Shown in pieces: positions 36,511 through 45,558 of a stretch of DNA of 64,000 nucleotides (positions are counted from its first letter, which is position 1; every line of letters begins with the position of its first letter). The stretch spans positions 28,333 to 92,332 of the forward strand of contig JALNXG010000005.1 of the NCBI GenBank assembly GCA_023230485.1, read 5' to 3'. The notes under the pieces are model-generated. The model was not told the origin of the DNA, made no database searches, and saw only the letters and a program-made list of their open reading frames with translations. Source of the DNA: Melioribacteraceae bacterium. GTDB taxonomy: Bacteria > Bacteroidota > Ignavibacteria > Ignavibacteriales > Melioribacteraceae. The position numbers were made by a program, and so were the translations under genes.

Positions 36511-37923
36511 ATGGATAATTTTCAATTAAATGAATATCGTTTTTTTGATCCCGAACCGAGCGTAAGGAAAATTGCTTATGAACTATATTGGCATATCAAA
36601 GAGATGCCGATAATTAGTCCACATGGGCATGTGGATCCACAGATATTTGTAGATGATAAACCATTTCCTAATCCAACGCAATTATTCTTAAAGCCGGATC
36701 ATTATATTTTTAGGATGCTCTATTCACAAGGGATATCCTTAGAATCATTGGGGATACCGGTAGTTGATGGTTCAGTAGTGGAAACCGATTCAAAAAAAAT
36801 ATGGCAGAGTTTTGCAGATAATTATTTCTTGTTTAGAGGTACACCATCAGGTGTATGGCTCGATTATGAATTCAATATTGTTTTTGGAATTAAAGAAAAA
36901 TTAAATAAAGAAAACGGATTAAAAATTTATGATGAGCTTAATGAAAAAATAAATTCACCTGAATTTTTGCCAAGAACTTTATTCGATAAATTTAATATAG
37001 AATTGCTCTCAACGACTGATGCTGCAAGTGATTCCCTAATTCAACATAAAGAAATCAAAAATTCCGGGTGGAATGGTAGAATCATTCCTTGTTTTAGACC
37101 CGATGCCGTTACAGACTTATCTAATCCAAATTGGAAAAATAATTTATCTGCATTAGAAAAATCCGTTAATTATGAGATTACTTCATACGATTTGTTTATA
37201 AAAGCATTAGAAGAAAGAAGAGAATTCTTTAGAAATAATGGAGCTGTTTCTACTGACCATGGAGTAGTTTCTCCTTTTACACATAAACTGAGTGAAAAGG
37301 AATCAGAAGATATTTTTGCTCGTGCCTTATCAAAAAATCTAAATCCTAATGATGCAGAATTATTTACTGCAAATATGTTGATGGAGATGGCAAGAATGAG
37401 TACCGAAGATGGAATGGTAATGCAGATTCATGCCGGTTCTCATAGAAACCATAATAAAGTAATTTATGATCGGTTCGGATTAGATAAAGGATGTGATATT
37501 CCGGTACAAACAGAATTCACAAATAATCTCAAAGAATTATTAAACAAATATGGAAATGATAGTGGATTTTCAGTTATAGTTTTCACACTTGATGAAACAA
37601 ATTACGCCCGTGAATTAGCTCCGCTTGCTGGTCATTATCCTTCTATGAAATTAGGTCCTGCATGGTGGTTTAATGATAGTATTGAAGGAATTACGCGTTA
37701 TCGCCATCAAGTTACTGAAACAGCTGGATTTTATAATACAGTAGGATTCAATGATGATACACGAGCATTCGTTTCCATTCCTGCACGTCATGATACAGCC
37801 CGACGTGTCGATGCTAATTTTCTTGCGGGACTGGTAGCCAAACATATTATTTCCATTGAGGAAGCAAAAATTATTGCAGAAGACTTAACATATATCTTAG
37901 TTAAAAAAGCATATAAACTTTAG
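36511..37923 (+). CDS. uxaC: Glucuronate/galacturonate isomerase (UxaC)
   Basis: 470 residues, the usual UxaC length. N-terminal IISPHGHVDPQIF with the metal-ligand His-x-His, then RMLYSQGISLESLG, DFN-type substrate block, MQIHAGSHRNHN and GPAWWFNDS, all UxaC hallmarks of the amidohydrolase superfamily. It isomerises D-galacturonate to D-tagaturonate and D-glucuronate to D-fructuronate in the cytoplasm. Co-transcribed with the ExuT-like carrier and the UxaE gene 10 bases downstream. Confidence 0.97.
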   Translation: MDNFQLNEYRFFDPEPSVRKIAYELYWHIKEMPIISPHGHVDPQIFVDDKPFPNPTQLFLKPDHYIFRMLYSQGISLESLGIPVVDGSVVETDSKKIWQSFADNYFLFRGTPSGVWLDYEFNIVFGIKEKLNKENGLKIYDELNEKINSPEFLPRTLFDKFNIELLSTTDAASDSLIQHKEIKNSGWNGRIIPCFRPDAVTDLSNPNWKNNLSALEKSVNYEITSYDLFIKALEERREFFRNNGAVSTDHGVVSPFTHKLSEKESEDIFARALSKNLNPNDAELFTANMLMEMARMSTEDGMVMQIHAGSHRNHNKVIYDRFGLDKGCDIPVQTEFTNNLKELLNKYGNDSGFSVIVFTLDETNYARELAPLAGHYPSMKLGPAWWFNDSIEGITRYRHQVTETAGFYNTVGFNDDTRAFVSIPARHDTARRVDANFLAGLVAKHIISIEEAKIIAEDLTYILVKKAYKL

Positions 37924-37933
37924 AGTAAACATA

Positions 37934-39490
37934 ATGAACATAGAGGCATTGATAAAGGAAATTAATTCAGAGAAAAAGAATGGTTCTGAATTAGTTGAAT
38001 ATAATTTAAGTAATAGTATGAAGATCGAAATATATTTGGAATCGATTAATCGGAATAATGATCTTCTATTTTTTATTGCAAAATATAAAACTGAAAAATA
38101 TTTTTTTGTAATCACATATAATTTATCCTCTGAGTATTTTACAAAATTTGATGGAATTTTAATTAACTCTGAAAAATTAGTTTTTATTAAAGAATGTTTC
38201 CTTAATAAATTTAATAGGAAACTTATTCAAGAAATATTTTCTTTTACTAAACCGGTCTTAACCGGCTTAAGAAATTCTTTTGGTTTTGGCGATAGAATAG
38301 GATTATCAAATTCAGGTCATTTAAGAGCATTAAAGGGGCATGATTTTGTACCAATATTAGCACAACAATCAATCAGAGAATTAACACGAACAAAACGTAA
38401 ACCTGAAGACGTAATGGATGCTGCTGTTTGGGCAGTTTTTCAAGAAGGCTATAAAGATGGTTTTGGGGCAGATGCAGATCACCTAAAAACTACTGATGAT
38501 ATTGATTTAATGCTTAATGCCGGCTACACAATGTTTACGTTTGATCCGGGAGATCATGTAGATAATAATGCTGACGACTATGACTTAGAGCAATTAAAAA
38601 AATCAGTTTTGTCTTTAGACTGGAATCAGCTAAATGATAATCTAAATTCTGCAGAAGAAAGGTATCTAAAGAATAAGATTATTGTAAATAATGAACTTCA
38701 ATTAGAAGTTAATGAAGAATTAGTTTTACGTGCTTATGCTAAATATGGCAAAGCGATAATTCATATTAATAAAATGTTTTCCTATCTTAAAAACATTGCC
38801 GGGAATAGAATTTATGAAGTAGAAATATCTGTCGATGAGACCGAATCCGTTACTTCTATATTTGAGCATTTCTTTTTTGTAAATGAGCTTACACGCTTGG
38901 GAGTGAAGTTTGTTAGCCTTGCTCCACGATTTATCGGGGAATTCGAAAAAGGTATTGATTATAAAGGAGATTTAGGGATATTCAAAGAAGAATATTTAAA
39001 GCATCACCAAGTAGTGAAACATTTTGGGAATTATAAATTAAGTCTTCATTCGGGAAGCGATAAGTTTTCTGTATATGAAGTTATAGGGTCTATTCCAAAT
39101 ACAATTACTCATGTGAAGACTGCAGGCACAAGCTATTTGGAAGTACTGCGTGTAACAGCAATTGCAGAACCGAATCTCTTCCGTGAAATATTGGAATTCT
39201 CAAGAGGTTTATATGAGAATGAGAGAAAAACATATCACGTTTCTGCGGACCTGAATAAAGTTTCTCCTGCTGACCAATACAATGATACTCAATTAATTGA
39301 ACTTTTTAGTCAAGACGATGCTCGTCAAGTGCTTCATGTTACTTTTGGCAGTGTTCTTACTTCTGTTGATGAAAATGGGAAATACTTATTCAAGGAAAGA
39401 ATAATTAACTGTCTAAAAAAGAATGAAGAAGAACACTACAATGTATTAATAAAGCATTTTAATAAACATTTAGATCCATTTAAAATGTAA
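37934..39490 (+). CDS. uxaE: Tagaturonate epimerase (UxaE)
   Basis: 518 residues. Signature block SFGFGDRIGLSNSGHLRALKG, FGADADHLKTTDDIDLMLNAG and TFDPGDHVDN with acidic and His residues expected to bind the metal; these match the UxaE family described in Thermotoga. It converts D-tagaturonate to D-fructuronate, allowing galacturonate to enter the glucuronate branch without UxaA/UxaB. It lies directly between uxaC and the SDR gene, as expected. Length and motifs intact. Confidence 0.92.
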   Translation: MNIEALIKEINSEKKNGSELVEYNLSNSMKIEIYLESINRNNDLLFFIAKYKTEKYFFVITYNLSSEYFTKFDGILINSEKLVFIKECFLNKFNRKLIQEIFSFTKPVLTGLRNSFGFGDRIGLSNSGHLRALKGHDFVPILAQQSIRELTRTKRKPEDVMDAAVWAVFQEGYKDGFGADADHLKTTDDIDLMLNAGYTMFTFDPGDHVDNNADDYDLEQLKKSVLSLDWNQLNDNLNSAEERYLKNKIIVNNELQLEVNEELVLRAYAKYGKAIIHINKMFSYLKNIAGNRIYEVEISVDETESVTSIFEHFFFVNELTRLGVKFVSLAPRFIGEFEKGIDYKGDLGIFKEEYLKHHQVVKHFGNYKLSLHSGSDKFSVYEVIGSIPNTITHVKTAGTSYLEVLRVTAIAEPNLFREILEFSRGLYENERKTYHVSADLNKVSPADQYNDTQLIELFSQDDARQVLHVTFGSVLTSVDENGKYLFKERIINCLKKNEEEHYNVLIKHFNKHLDPFKM

Positions 39491-39539
39491 TTTTGATAAT
39501 GGATTTAATTAATAAATAGTTTTTAATAAAGGTGATAAA

Positions 39540-40385
39540 ATGAAAATTGATTTTTCTGATATTAATGGAAAAGTTTGTGTACTTACCGGTGGATGTGGAG
39601 TTTTCGGTAGAGTATTCGGACAAGCGATGGCAGAAGCAGGTGCTAAATTAGTTATTATGGATTACAAACAGGGCAGATGCGACGAATGTTGCATGGATAT
39701 CTTTAAGAAAAAAGGCGATTCTGTTTTGTGTGTTGTAGGCAATGTACTTCAAAAAGATTCATTGGTCGAAGCTAAAAAAGAGATTAATGAAAAATTTGGA
39801 AAAATTGATATTCTTATTAATGCGGCAGGTGGCAACGCTCCGACTGCAACAACAAAAGATGAGTTCATTGACTCTGATAATCTTAATCAATTAGATAAAA
39901 CTTTTTTTGGATTAGATATTGAAGGATTCAGAAGTGTATTTGATCTTAATTTCCTTGGGACTGTATTACCTACTATGGTATTCGCTGAAGATATGATTAA
40001 CCGAAATGGTTCTATTATTAATATCTCTTCGATGAATTCATTCAGACCGCTAACAAAAATTCCTGCATATTCTGCGGCTAAAGCATCTATTAATAATCTT
40101 ACTCAATGGCTCGCAGTTCACTTTGCAAAAACTAATATTCGTGTTAATGCAATTGCTCCGGGATTCTTTTTAACTAAACAGAATGAGTTTTTATTAATAG
40201 ATGAAAAAACTAAAGAGCTTACTGCACGAGGGAATAAAATTATTGCACAAACTCCAATGGGGACTTTTGGTCAACCGGAAGATTTAATCGGTTTACTCCT
40301 TTATCTTAGTTCAGATATTTCTAAATTCGTTACAGGTGTAATAATTCCTGTTGATGGAGGATTCAGTTCTTATAGTGGTGTATAA
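39540..40385 (+). CDS. SDR-family D-mannonate oxidoreductase (fructuronate reductase)
   Basis: 281 residues. NAD(P) motif TGGCGVFG (about 17-24), NAAGG, catalytic Ser and YSAAK (about 179-183) and the C-terminal GVIIPVDGGFSSYSGV of this SDR subgroup. Its place after uxaE fits reduction of D-fructuronate to D-mannonate. It is unrelated to the classical long-chain UxuB. AGGTG 5 bases ahead of the ATG. Last gene of the uronate operon; no mannonate dehydratase (UxuA) follows. Confidence 0.87.
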   Translation: MKIDFSDINGKVCVLTGGCGVFGRVFGQAMAEAGAKLVIMDYKQGRCDECCMDIFKKKGDSVLCVVGNVLQKDSLVEAKKEINEKFGKIDILINAAGGNAPTATTKDEFIDSDNLNQLDKTFFGLDIEGFRSVFDLNFLGTVLPTMVFAEDMINRNGSIINISSMNSFRPLTKIPAYSAAKASINNLTQWLAVHFAKTNIRVNAIAPGFFLTKQNEFLLIDEKTKELTARGNKIIAQTPMGTFGQPEDLIGLLLYLSSDISKFVTGVIIPVDGGFSSYSGV

Positions 40386-40568
40386 AATTCTAATTTTCTC
40401 ATAAGCGGGTTCATATAAGCTGTCGTTTGCTCTTGTATCGGTGTATAAAATGTGAATTAAGTTTTTCCCTTGATAAAAGTGTTAAGCTATACTAAAAATT
40501 AAATTATGTATTGTTATCTGGGAATAATTTTTAAAATAAATTAAAAAAAAATAATAAATAGGATTTAA

Positions 40569-41849
40569 ATGCCTAAAAATGTAATTATAGCGCAATCAGG
40601 CGGACCTTCTCCTGTAATTAATAATTCCCTTCGTGGGATTATTGATACATGCAAAATGTTTCCCGAAAAGTTCGGTAAAATATATGCAGGCTGGCATGGA
40701 ATTGAAGGAGTATTAAAAGAAGAACTATTAGATCTTACTGCTCAAAGCGATGATGAGATTGCTCTTCTTCGTACAACGCCTGCTGCCGGTAGTATCGGTA
40801 CTTGTAGATACAAATTAAAAGATAAGCAGAAAAAAGATTTCGATAGAGTTATGGAAGTGCTTAAAGCTCACGATATAGGTTATTTCTTTTATATCGGCGG
40901 AAACGATTCTCAACATACTGCCTTTAAAGTTAGTGAATTAGCTAAAGAAAAAGGTTTGGAATTAGTAGCTACTGGTGTGCCTAAGACTATTGATAATGAC
41001 GTTGGAGATAGTGAATTCAAATTAATTGATCATACTCCCGGTTATGGAAGTGTTGCCCGCTATTGGTCTTACATAGTCCAAAATGCGAATGAAGAAAATA
41101 TGGGTTCAAGCCCTGCTGATCCTGTACTTGTATTGCAGGCAATGGGTCGTAAAATCGGTTATATACCTGCGGCTGCACGTCTTGCTGATCCAAATCGTGA
41201 AATGCCACTTCAGATTTATATGACTGAATCTAAAGTCTCGATTGAACAACTAGCAGATAACGTAAACGATCAATTAGTAAAAGATGGAAGATGCATTGTT
41301 GTAATTAGTGAAGGTTTTGATATCGGAGATATTGGTGAAGTCAAAGATGCTTTTGGACATACATCCTTTGGCTCAAGTAAAATGTCTGTTTATCAATCGG
41401 TAGTTAATTATCTTAATGCAAAAGGACTGAAAGCAACAGGTGCTTCACGTGGTCAGGTTATGGGTACTGATCAGCGTGATACAATGATCTATGCCTCAAC
41501 AATAGATCTTGATGAAGCATATAAAGTCGGACAGAAAGCTGTAGAAATATCGATGAATGAAGGTAATGGTTGGATGGCTACGATTTTACGTGAACCCGGA
41601 TTTATTTATAACGTAAAATATGATAAAGTACCATTAGAAAAAGTAGCTCTTTCGGAACGTTTTTTTCCTGAAAAATGGATAGCAGCAAATCGTTATGATG
41701 TAACAGATGAATTTATAAATTATGTAAGACCATTAATAGGTGAAGATTGGGTTTCAGTACCATTAATAAACGGAATTCAGCGTTTCACTAAATTCAAACT
41801 GATCTTTGCAGATAAAAAACTTCCTGCTTATTTGCCGGAAGCTTATTAA
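40569..41849 (+). CDS. PPi-type 6-phosphofructokinase family protein
   Basis: 426 residues. IAQSGGPSPVINNS at the N-terminus, GGNDS (110-114) and PKTIDND (138-144). Asp after GGN and Lys in PKTIDND are the residues linked to pyrophosphate rather than ATP as donor; the Asn in GGNDS is shared with other PPi-type PFKs. It should interconvert fructose-6-phosphate and fructose-1,6-bisphosphate, and such enzymes can also phosphorylate sedoheptulose-7-phosphate. First gene of an operon that also holds 6-phosphogluconate dehydrogenase and transketolase, so a pentose-phosphate role is plausible. Confidence 0.9.
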   Translation: MPKNVIIAQSGGPSPVINNSLRGIIDTCKMFPEKFGKIYAGWHGIEGVLKEELLDLTAQSDDEIALLRTTPAAGSIGTCRYKLKDKQKKDFDRVMEVLKAHDIGYFFYIGGNDSQHTAFKVSELAKEKGLELVATGVPKTIDNDVGDSEFKLIDHTPGYGSVARYWSYIVQNANEENMGSSPADPVLVLQAMGRKIGYIPAAARLADPNREMPLQIYMTESKVSIEQLADNVNDQLVKDGRCIVVISEGFDIGDIGEVKDAFGHTSFGSSKMSVYQSVVNYLNAKGLKATGASRGQVMGTDQRDTMIYASTIDLDEAYKVGQKAVEISMNEGNGWMATILREPGFIYNVKYDKVPLEKVALSERFFPEKWIAANRYDVTDEFINYVRPLIGEDWVSVPLINGIQRFTKFKLIFADKKLPAYLPEAY

Positions 41850-41875
41850 AAATTTTTAGAATTTTTGGAGTTGAT

Positions 41876-42769
41876 ATGATTGAAAATCCGCATAAAATAT
41901 TGGATGAATTAAAACCTGAAAAAGAATTTTTTATCGGGATCGATTCCGATGGTTGTGTATTTGATACAATGGAAATAAAACAAAAGGAATGTTTTTGCCC
42001 ACAATTTATAAAACATTTCGGCTTCCAGCGTGTATCAAAATATGCTCGTGAAACTTGGGAGTTCGTTAATCTATACTCCAAAACAAGAGGGGTAAATAGA
42101 TTTAACGCACTAATTAGAGCAATCGATTTATTAAGCGAGAGAGAAGAAGTAAAATTACGTAATGCAAAAATCCCTGATTTAACTTCAGTTATTGATTGGG
42201 TTGCAAAAGAATCAAAGCTTGGTAATCCGGCACTTATTAAATATGCAGGCGAAGTAAATGATCCTATAATTAGCAAAACACTCGATTGGTCTATAGAAGT
42301 AAATAAAGAGATTGAAGGATTAGTCTTTGATATACCGCCATTCCCTTTTGTTAATGAATCGTTAGTGAAGATGAAAATAAAAGCTGATCTAATGGTGGTC
42401 TCTCAAACTCCGGTAGAAGCATTGAAAAGGGAATGGGAGGAACATAATATTTCCGGATTTGTTAAACTAATAGCCGGACAGGAATATGGTACAAAGACCG
42501 AGCATCTTAAATATGCAGCTAAAGGAAAATATCCTGATAATAAAATTCTTATGATCGGTGATGCTCCAGGTGATTTGAAAGCCGCTAAATCTAATGGCGT
42601 TCTTTTTTATCCGATCAATCCCGGGCATGAAGATAAGTCGTGGAAAAAGTTTTATGATGAAGCTCTTGACAAGTTCTTTGCCGGTAGTTATGAAGGAGAG
42701 TATGAAAATAATCTTATCTCCGAATTTGAAAATTATTTACCAGAGAATCCAAGTTGGAAGGTAGATTAA
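41876..42769 (+). CDS. HAD-superfamily hydrolase
   Basis: 297 residues. Motif I is FFIGIDSDGCVFDTM (nucleophile D in IDSDG), motif II VVSQTP, motif III Lys in TEHLKYAAKGK and motif IV MIGDAPGDLKAA. A long helical cap lies between motifs I and II (about 45-160). Probably a sugar phosphate or small phosphoester phosphatase in the cytoplasm. GGAG 6 bases before the ATG; its stop abuts the ATG of the LarA-like gene, so the two are tightly paired. Substrate unknown. Confidence 0.88.
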   Translation: MIENPHKILDELKPEKEFFIGIDSDGCVFDTMEIKQKECFCPQFIKHFGFQRVSKYARETWEFVNLYSKTRGVNRFNALIRAIDLLSEREEVKLRNAKIPDLTSVIDWVAKESKLGNPALIKYAGEVNDPIISKTLDWSIEVNKEIEGLVFDIPPFPFVNESLVKMKIKADLMVVSQTPVEALKREWEEHNISGFVKLIAGQEYGTKTEHLKYAAKGKYPDNKILMIGDAPGDLKAAKSNGVLFYPINPGHEDKSWKKFYDEALDKFFAGSYEGEYENNLISEFENYLPENPSWKVD

Positions 42770-44047
42770 ATGTTACTTTATGCACGTGGAAATGAAAAAG
42801 ATTTTTTAAGTGAAGATGATATTCGTGAAGCGGTATATTCTTCATTGGAAAAATTAGGGTATAAAAAGAAAGTACTCGCTATCCCTCCGGATTTTACTCG
42901 CTATCATTCGCAAGCAGGAATATTAACTCAATTTTCTTATAAATATTATAAAGAATATATGACCGATATACTACCTGCTTTGGGGACTCATTTTGCGATG
43001 ACGGGAAATGAAATTTCAAATATGTATCACGGAATACCAAAAGAATTATTCCGTGTACATAATTGGAGAAGCGACCTTATTACTTTAGGTGAAGTGCCAT
43101 CGGAATTTATTAATGAAGTTTCCGAAGGTAAACTAAATTATTCATGGCTCGCTCAAGTAAATAAAATATTAGTAGAAGGCAATTATGACTTAATCCTATC
43201 AATAGGACAGGTTGTGCCTCATGAAGTTGTCGGGATGGCGAATTACAATAAAAATATTTTTGTTGGTACTGGCGGTAAGGATGGAATAAATAAAAGCCAT
43301 TTCCTCGGTGCTGTTTACGGAATGGAAAGAATGATGGGGCGAGCCGATACACCGGTTCGTAAAGTACTTAATTATGCTTCTGATAATTTTGCTACTAATC
43401 TTCCAATTATCTATATGCAAACTGTAATTGGAAAAGATGAATCAGGCAAGTTGGTTATGCGTGGTTTATATATAGGCGATGATTATGAATGTTTTCGCCT
43501 CGCTGCTGAGTTATCCCAAAAAGTTAATTTTCAGATGCTTGATAAACCATTAAAAAAAGTTGTCGTTTATCTCGATGAACACGAATTTAAAAGCACTTGG
43601 CTTGGAAATAAAAGTATCTATCGCACAAGAATGGCTATTGAAGACAATGGCGAATTAATTGTATTAGCTCCCGGTCTTCATCAATTTGGAGAAGATAAAG
43701 AAATTGACAGATTAATCAGAAAATATGGTTACGTTACAACGCCGGAAGTTTTAGATGCAGTTGATAAAAATGAAGAACTTCAGAATAATTTAAGTGCTGC
43801 GGCTCATTTAATTCATGGGTCTTCTGAAAATAGATTTAAGATTACTTATTGTCCGGGGCATCTTACAAAAGAAGAGATTAATAGTGTCAATTTTGAGTAT
43901 GCTGATTTAAGCATTATGATGAAAAGATATGACCCTGAAAAACTTCATGATGGAATTAATATAATGCCGGATGGTGAAGAGATATTTTATGTCTCTAATC
44001 CGGCACTAGGATTATGGTCTTTCAAAGATCGATTTATAAATAATTGA
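42770..44047 (+). CDS. LarA-family nickel-pincer (NPN cofactor) hydroxyacid racemase/epimerase
   Basis: 425 residues. Family residues of lactate racemase are present: DFTR (41-44), the His of LGTHFAMTGNEI (H74), the His of VVPHEVVG (H151), and then Lys exactly 10 residues later (K161) and His 26 later (H177), the same spacing as H174/K184/H200 of the Lactobacillus enzyme. LarA homologues invert the carbon next to a carboxylate in many hydroxy acids including aldonates. Between uronate, 6-phosphogluconate dehydrogenase and transketolase genes, an aldonate C2-epimerase (for example D-mannonate to D-gluconate) is the best guess, an inference. It needs LarB/C/E for the cofactor, not encoded here. 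Confidence 0.88.
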   Translation: MLLYARGNEKDFLSEDDIREAVYSSLEKLGYKKKVLAIPPDFTRYHSQAGILTQFSYKYYKEYMTDILPALGTHFAMTGNEISNMYHGIPKELFRVHNWRSDLITLGEVPSEFINEVSEGKLNYSWLAQVNKILVEGNYDLILSIGQVVPHEVVGMANYNKNIFVGTGGKDGINKSHFLGAVYGMERMMGRADTPVRKVLNYASDNFATNLPIIYMQTVIGKDESGKLVMRGLYIGDDYECFRLAAELSQKVNFQMLDKPLKKVVVYLDEHEFKSTWLGNKSIYRTRMAIEDNGELIVLAPGLHQFGEDKEIDRLIRKYGYVTTPEVLDAVDKNEELQNNLSAAAHLIHGSSENRFKITYCPGHLTKEEINSVNFEYADLSIMMKRYDPEKLHDGINIMPDGEEIFYVSNPALGLWSFKDRFINN

Positions 44048-44067
44048 ATAAATAGGAGTATATAATT

Positions 44068-45519
44068 ATGAAAAAAGCCGATATAGGTCTCGTTGGTCTT
44101 GCGGTTATGGGTGAAAACTTAGTTCTTAATATGGAAAGCAAAGGATTCACTGTTGCGGTATTTAATCGTTCATTAGATAAAGTTGATCATTTCGTTAATG
44201 GAAGAGGAAAAGGGAAAAATATTATTGGAACTCATTCGATAGAAGAATTAGTAAAATCTCTCGAATCTCCACGAAAAGTGATGCTTATGGTAAAAGCCGG
44301 AAAACCGGTTGATGATTTTATCGATTTATTAATACCACATCTTGATAAAGGTGATATTATTATTGATGGCGGTAATTCACATTTCCCGGATACAACGAGA
44401 AGAACAAAATATGTAGAAGAAAAAGGTTTGTTATATATTGGTACTGGCGTTTCAGGCGGTGAAGAAGGTGCGCTAAAAGGTCCTTCAATTATGCCCGGCG
44501 GTTCTAAAGCAGCTTGGGAATTAGTTAAACCAATTTTCCAATCGATTTCTGCAAAAGTAGAAGATGGAACTCCGTGCTGTGATTGGGTTGGTGAAAATGG
44601 CTCAGGGCATTTCGTTAAAATGGTTCATAATGGAATTGAATATGGCGATATGCAATTAATTTGCGAAGCTTATCAAATTATGAAAGATTATGTTGGTCTA
44701 AGCTATGATGAGATGTATCAAGTTTTCAAAGAATGGAATGAAGGAGAATTGGATAGCTACTTAATTGAAATTACAAGAGATATACTAAATTTCAAAGATG
44801 AAGATGGTGAGCCATTGGTAGAGAAAATTCTTGATACCGCAGGACAAAAAGGTACTGGTAAATGGACAGTTATAGCTTCTCTTGATGAAGGTGCTCCTCT
44901 TACTTTAATTGGAGAGGCTGTTTATGGAAGAACGTTATCAGCTCTTAAAGATGAAAGAGTAGAAGCATCAAAAATCCTTTCCGGTCCGGTTCCAAAATTT
45001 GAAGGTGATAAAAAAGCATTTATTAATGACTTAATGAAAGCTCTATATGCTTCTAAAATTATTTCTTATGCACAAGGATATGTCCTTATGCGTAATGCCG
45101 CAAAAGCATATAGCTGGAATCTTAATTATGGTGGTATTGCTTTGATGTGGCGCGGTGGTTGTATTATTCGTTCGGCTTTCTTAAGCAAAATAAAAACGGC
45201 TTTTGATAATAATCCTGAACTGACTAATCTATTACTCGATCCATTCTTCAAAGAAAAGATAGAAGAATCACAAGCCGCTTGGAGAAGAGTAGTGGCTAAA
45301 TCAGTCGAAAATGGAATTTGGATACCTGCTCTTTCTACTGCTCTTAATTATTTTGATGGTTTTAGAAATAATCGTTTACCTGCAAATCTTTTACAAGCAC
45401 AACGAGATTATTTTGGCGCTCATACTTATGAAAGAATTGATAAACCAAGAGGTGAATTTTATCATACAAATTGGACAGGTACAGGAGGAGATACTGCATC
45501 TTCCACATATAATGTTTAA
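44068..45519 (+). CDS. gnd: 6-phosphogluconate dehydrogenase, decarboxylating
   Basis: 483 residues, the long (about 470-480) Gnd type. GLAVMGENLVLNMESKGF at the Rossmann start with NRS at the NADP-binding turn, GTGVSGGEEGALKGPSIMPGG, HFVKMVHNGIEYGDMQLICE with catalytic Lys, and GQKGTGKWT. It oxidises 6-phosphogluconate to ribulose-5-phosphate, CO2 and NADPH. No glucose-6-phosphate dehydrogenase or gluconolactonase is nearby, so its substrate here may come from gluconate. AGGAG 13 bases before ATG. Confidence 0.97.
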   Translation: MKKADIGLVGLAVMGENLVLNMESKGFTVAVFNRSLDKVDHFVNGRGKGKNIIGTHSIEELVKSLESPRKVMLMVKAGKPVDDFIDLLIPHLDKGDIIIDGGNSHFPDTTRRTKYVEEKGLLYIGTGVSGGEEGALKGPSIMPGGSKAAWELVKPIFQSISAKVEDGTPCCDWVGENGSGHFVKMVHNGIEYGDMQLICEAYQIMKDYVGLSYDEMYQVFKEWNEGELDSYLIEITRDILNFKDEDGEPLVEKILDTAGQKGTGKWTVIASLDEGAPLTLIGEAVYGRTLSALKDERVEASKILSGPVPKFEGDKKAFINDLMKALYASKIISYAQGYVLMRNAAKAYSWNLNYGGIALMWRGGCIIRSAFLSKIKTAFDNNPELTNLLLDPFFKEKIEESQAAWRRVVAKSVENGIWIPALSTALNYFDGFRNNRLPANLLQAQRDYFGAHTYERIDKPRGEFYHTNWTGTGGDTASSTYNV

Positions 45520-45558
45520 ATTAGTGGGTCAAATTAATATTCTATTAGGTGGTTAATC

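Noticed and set aside
40377..40451. 12-bp direct repeat GGTGTATAAAAT (40377-40388 and 40440-40451)
   Set aside because: Only two short AT-rich copies, one overlapping the end of the SDR gene; no sign of a mobile element or attachment site.
41794..42276. 160-codon minus-strand ORF
   Set aside because: Lies antisense to the end of the PFK and start of the HAD gene, whose proteins are clearly real; product has no recognisable features.
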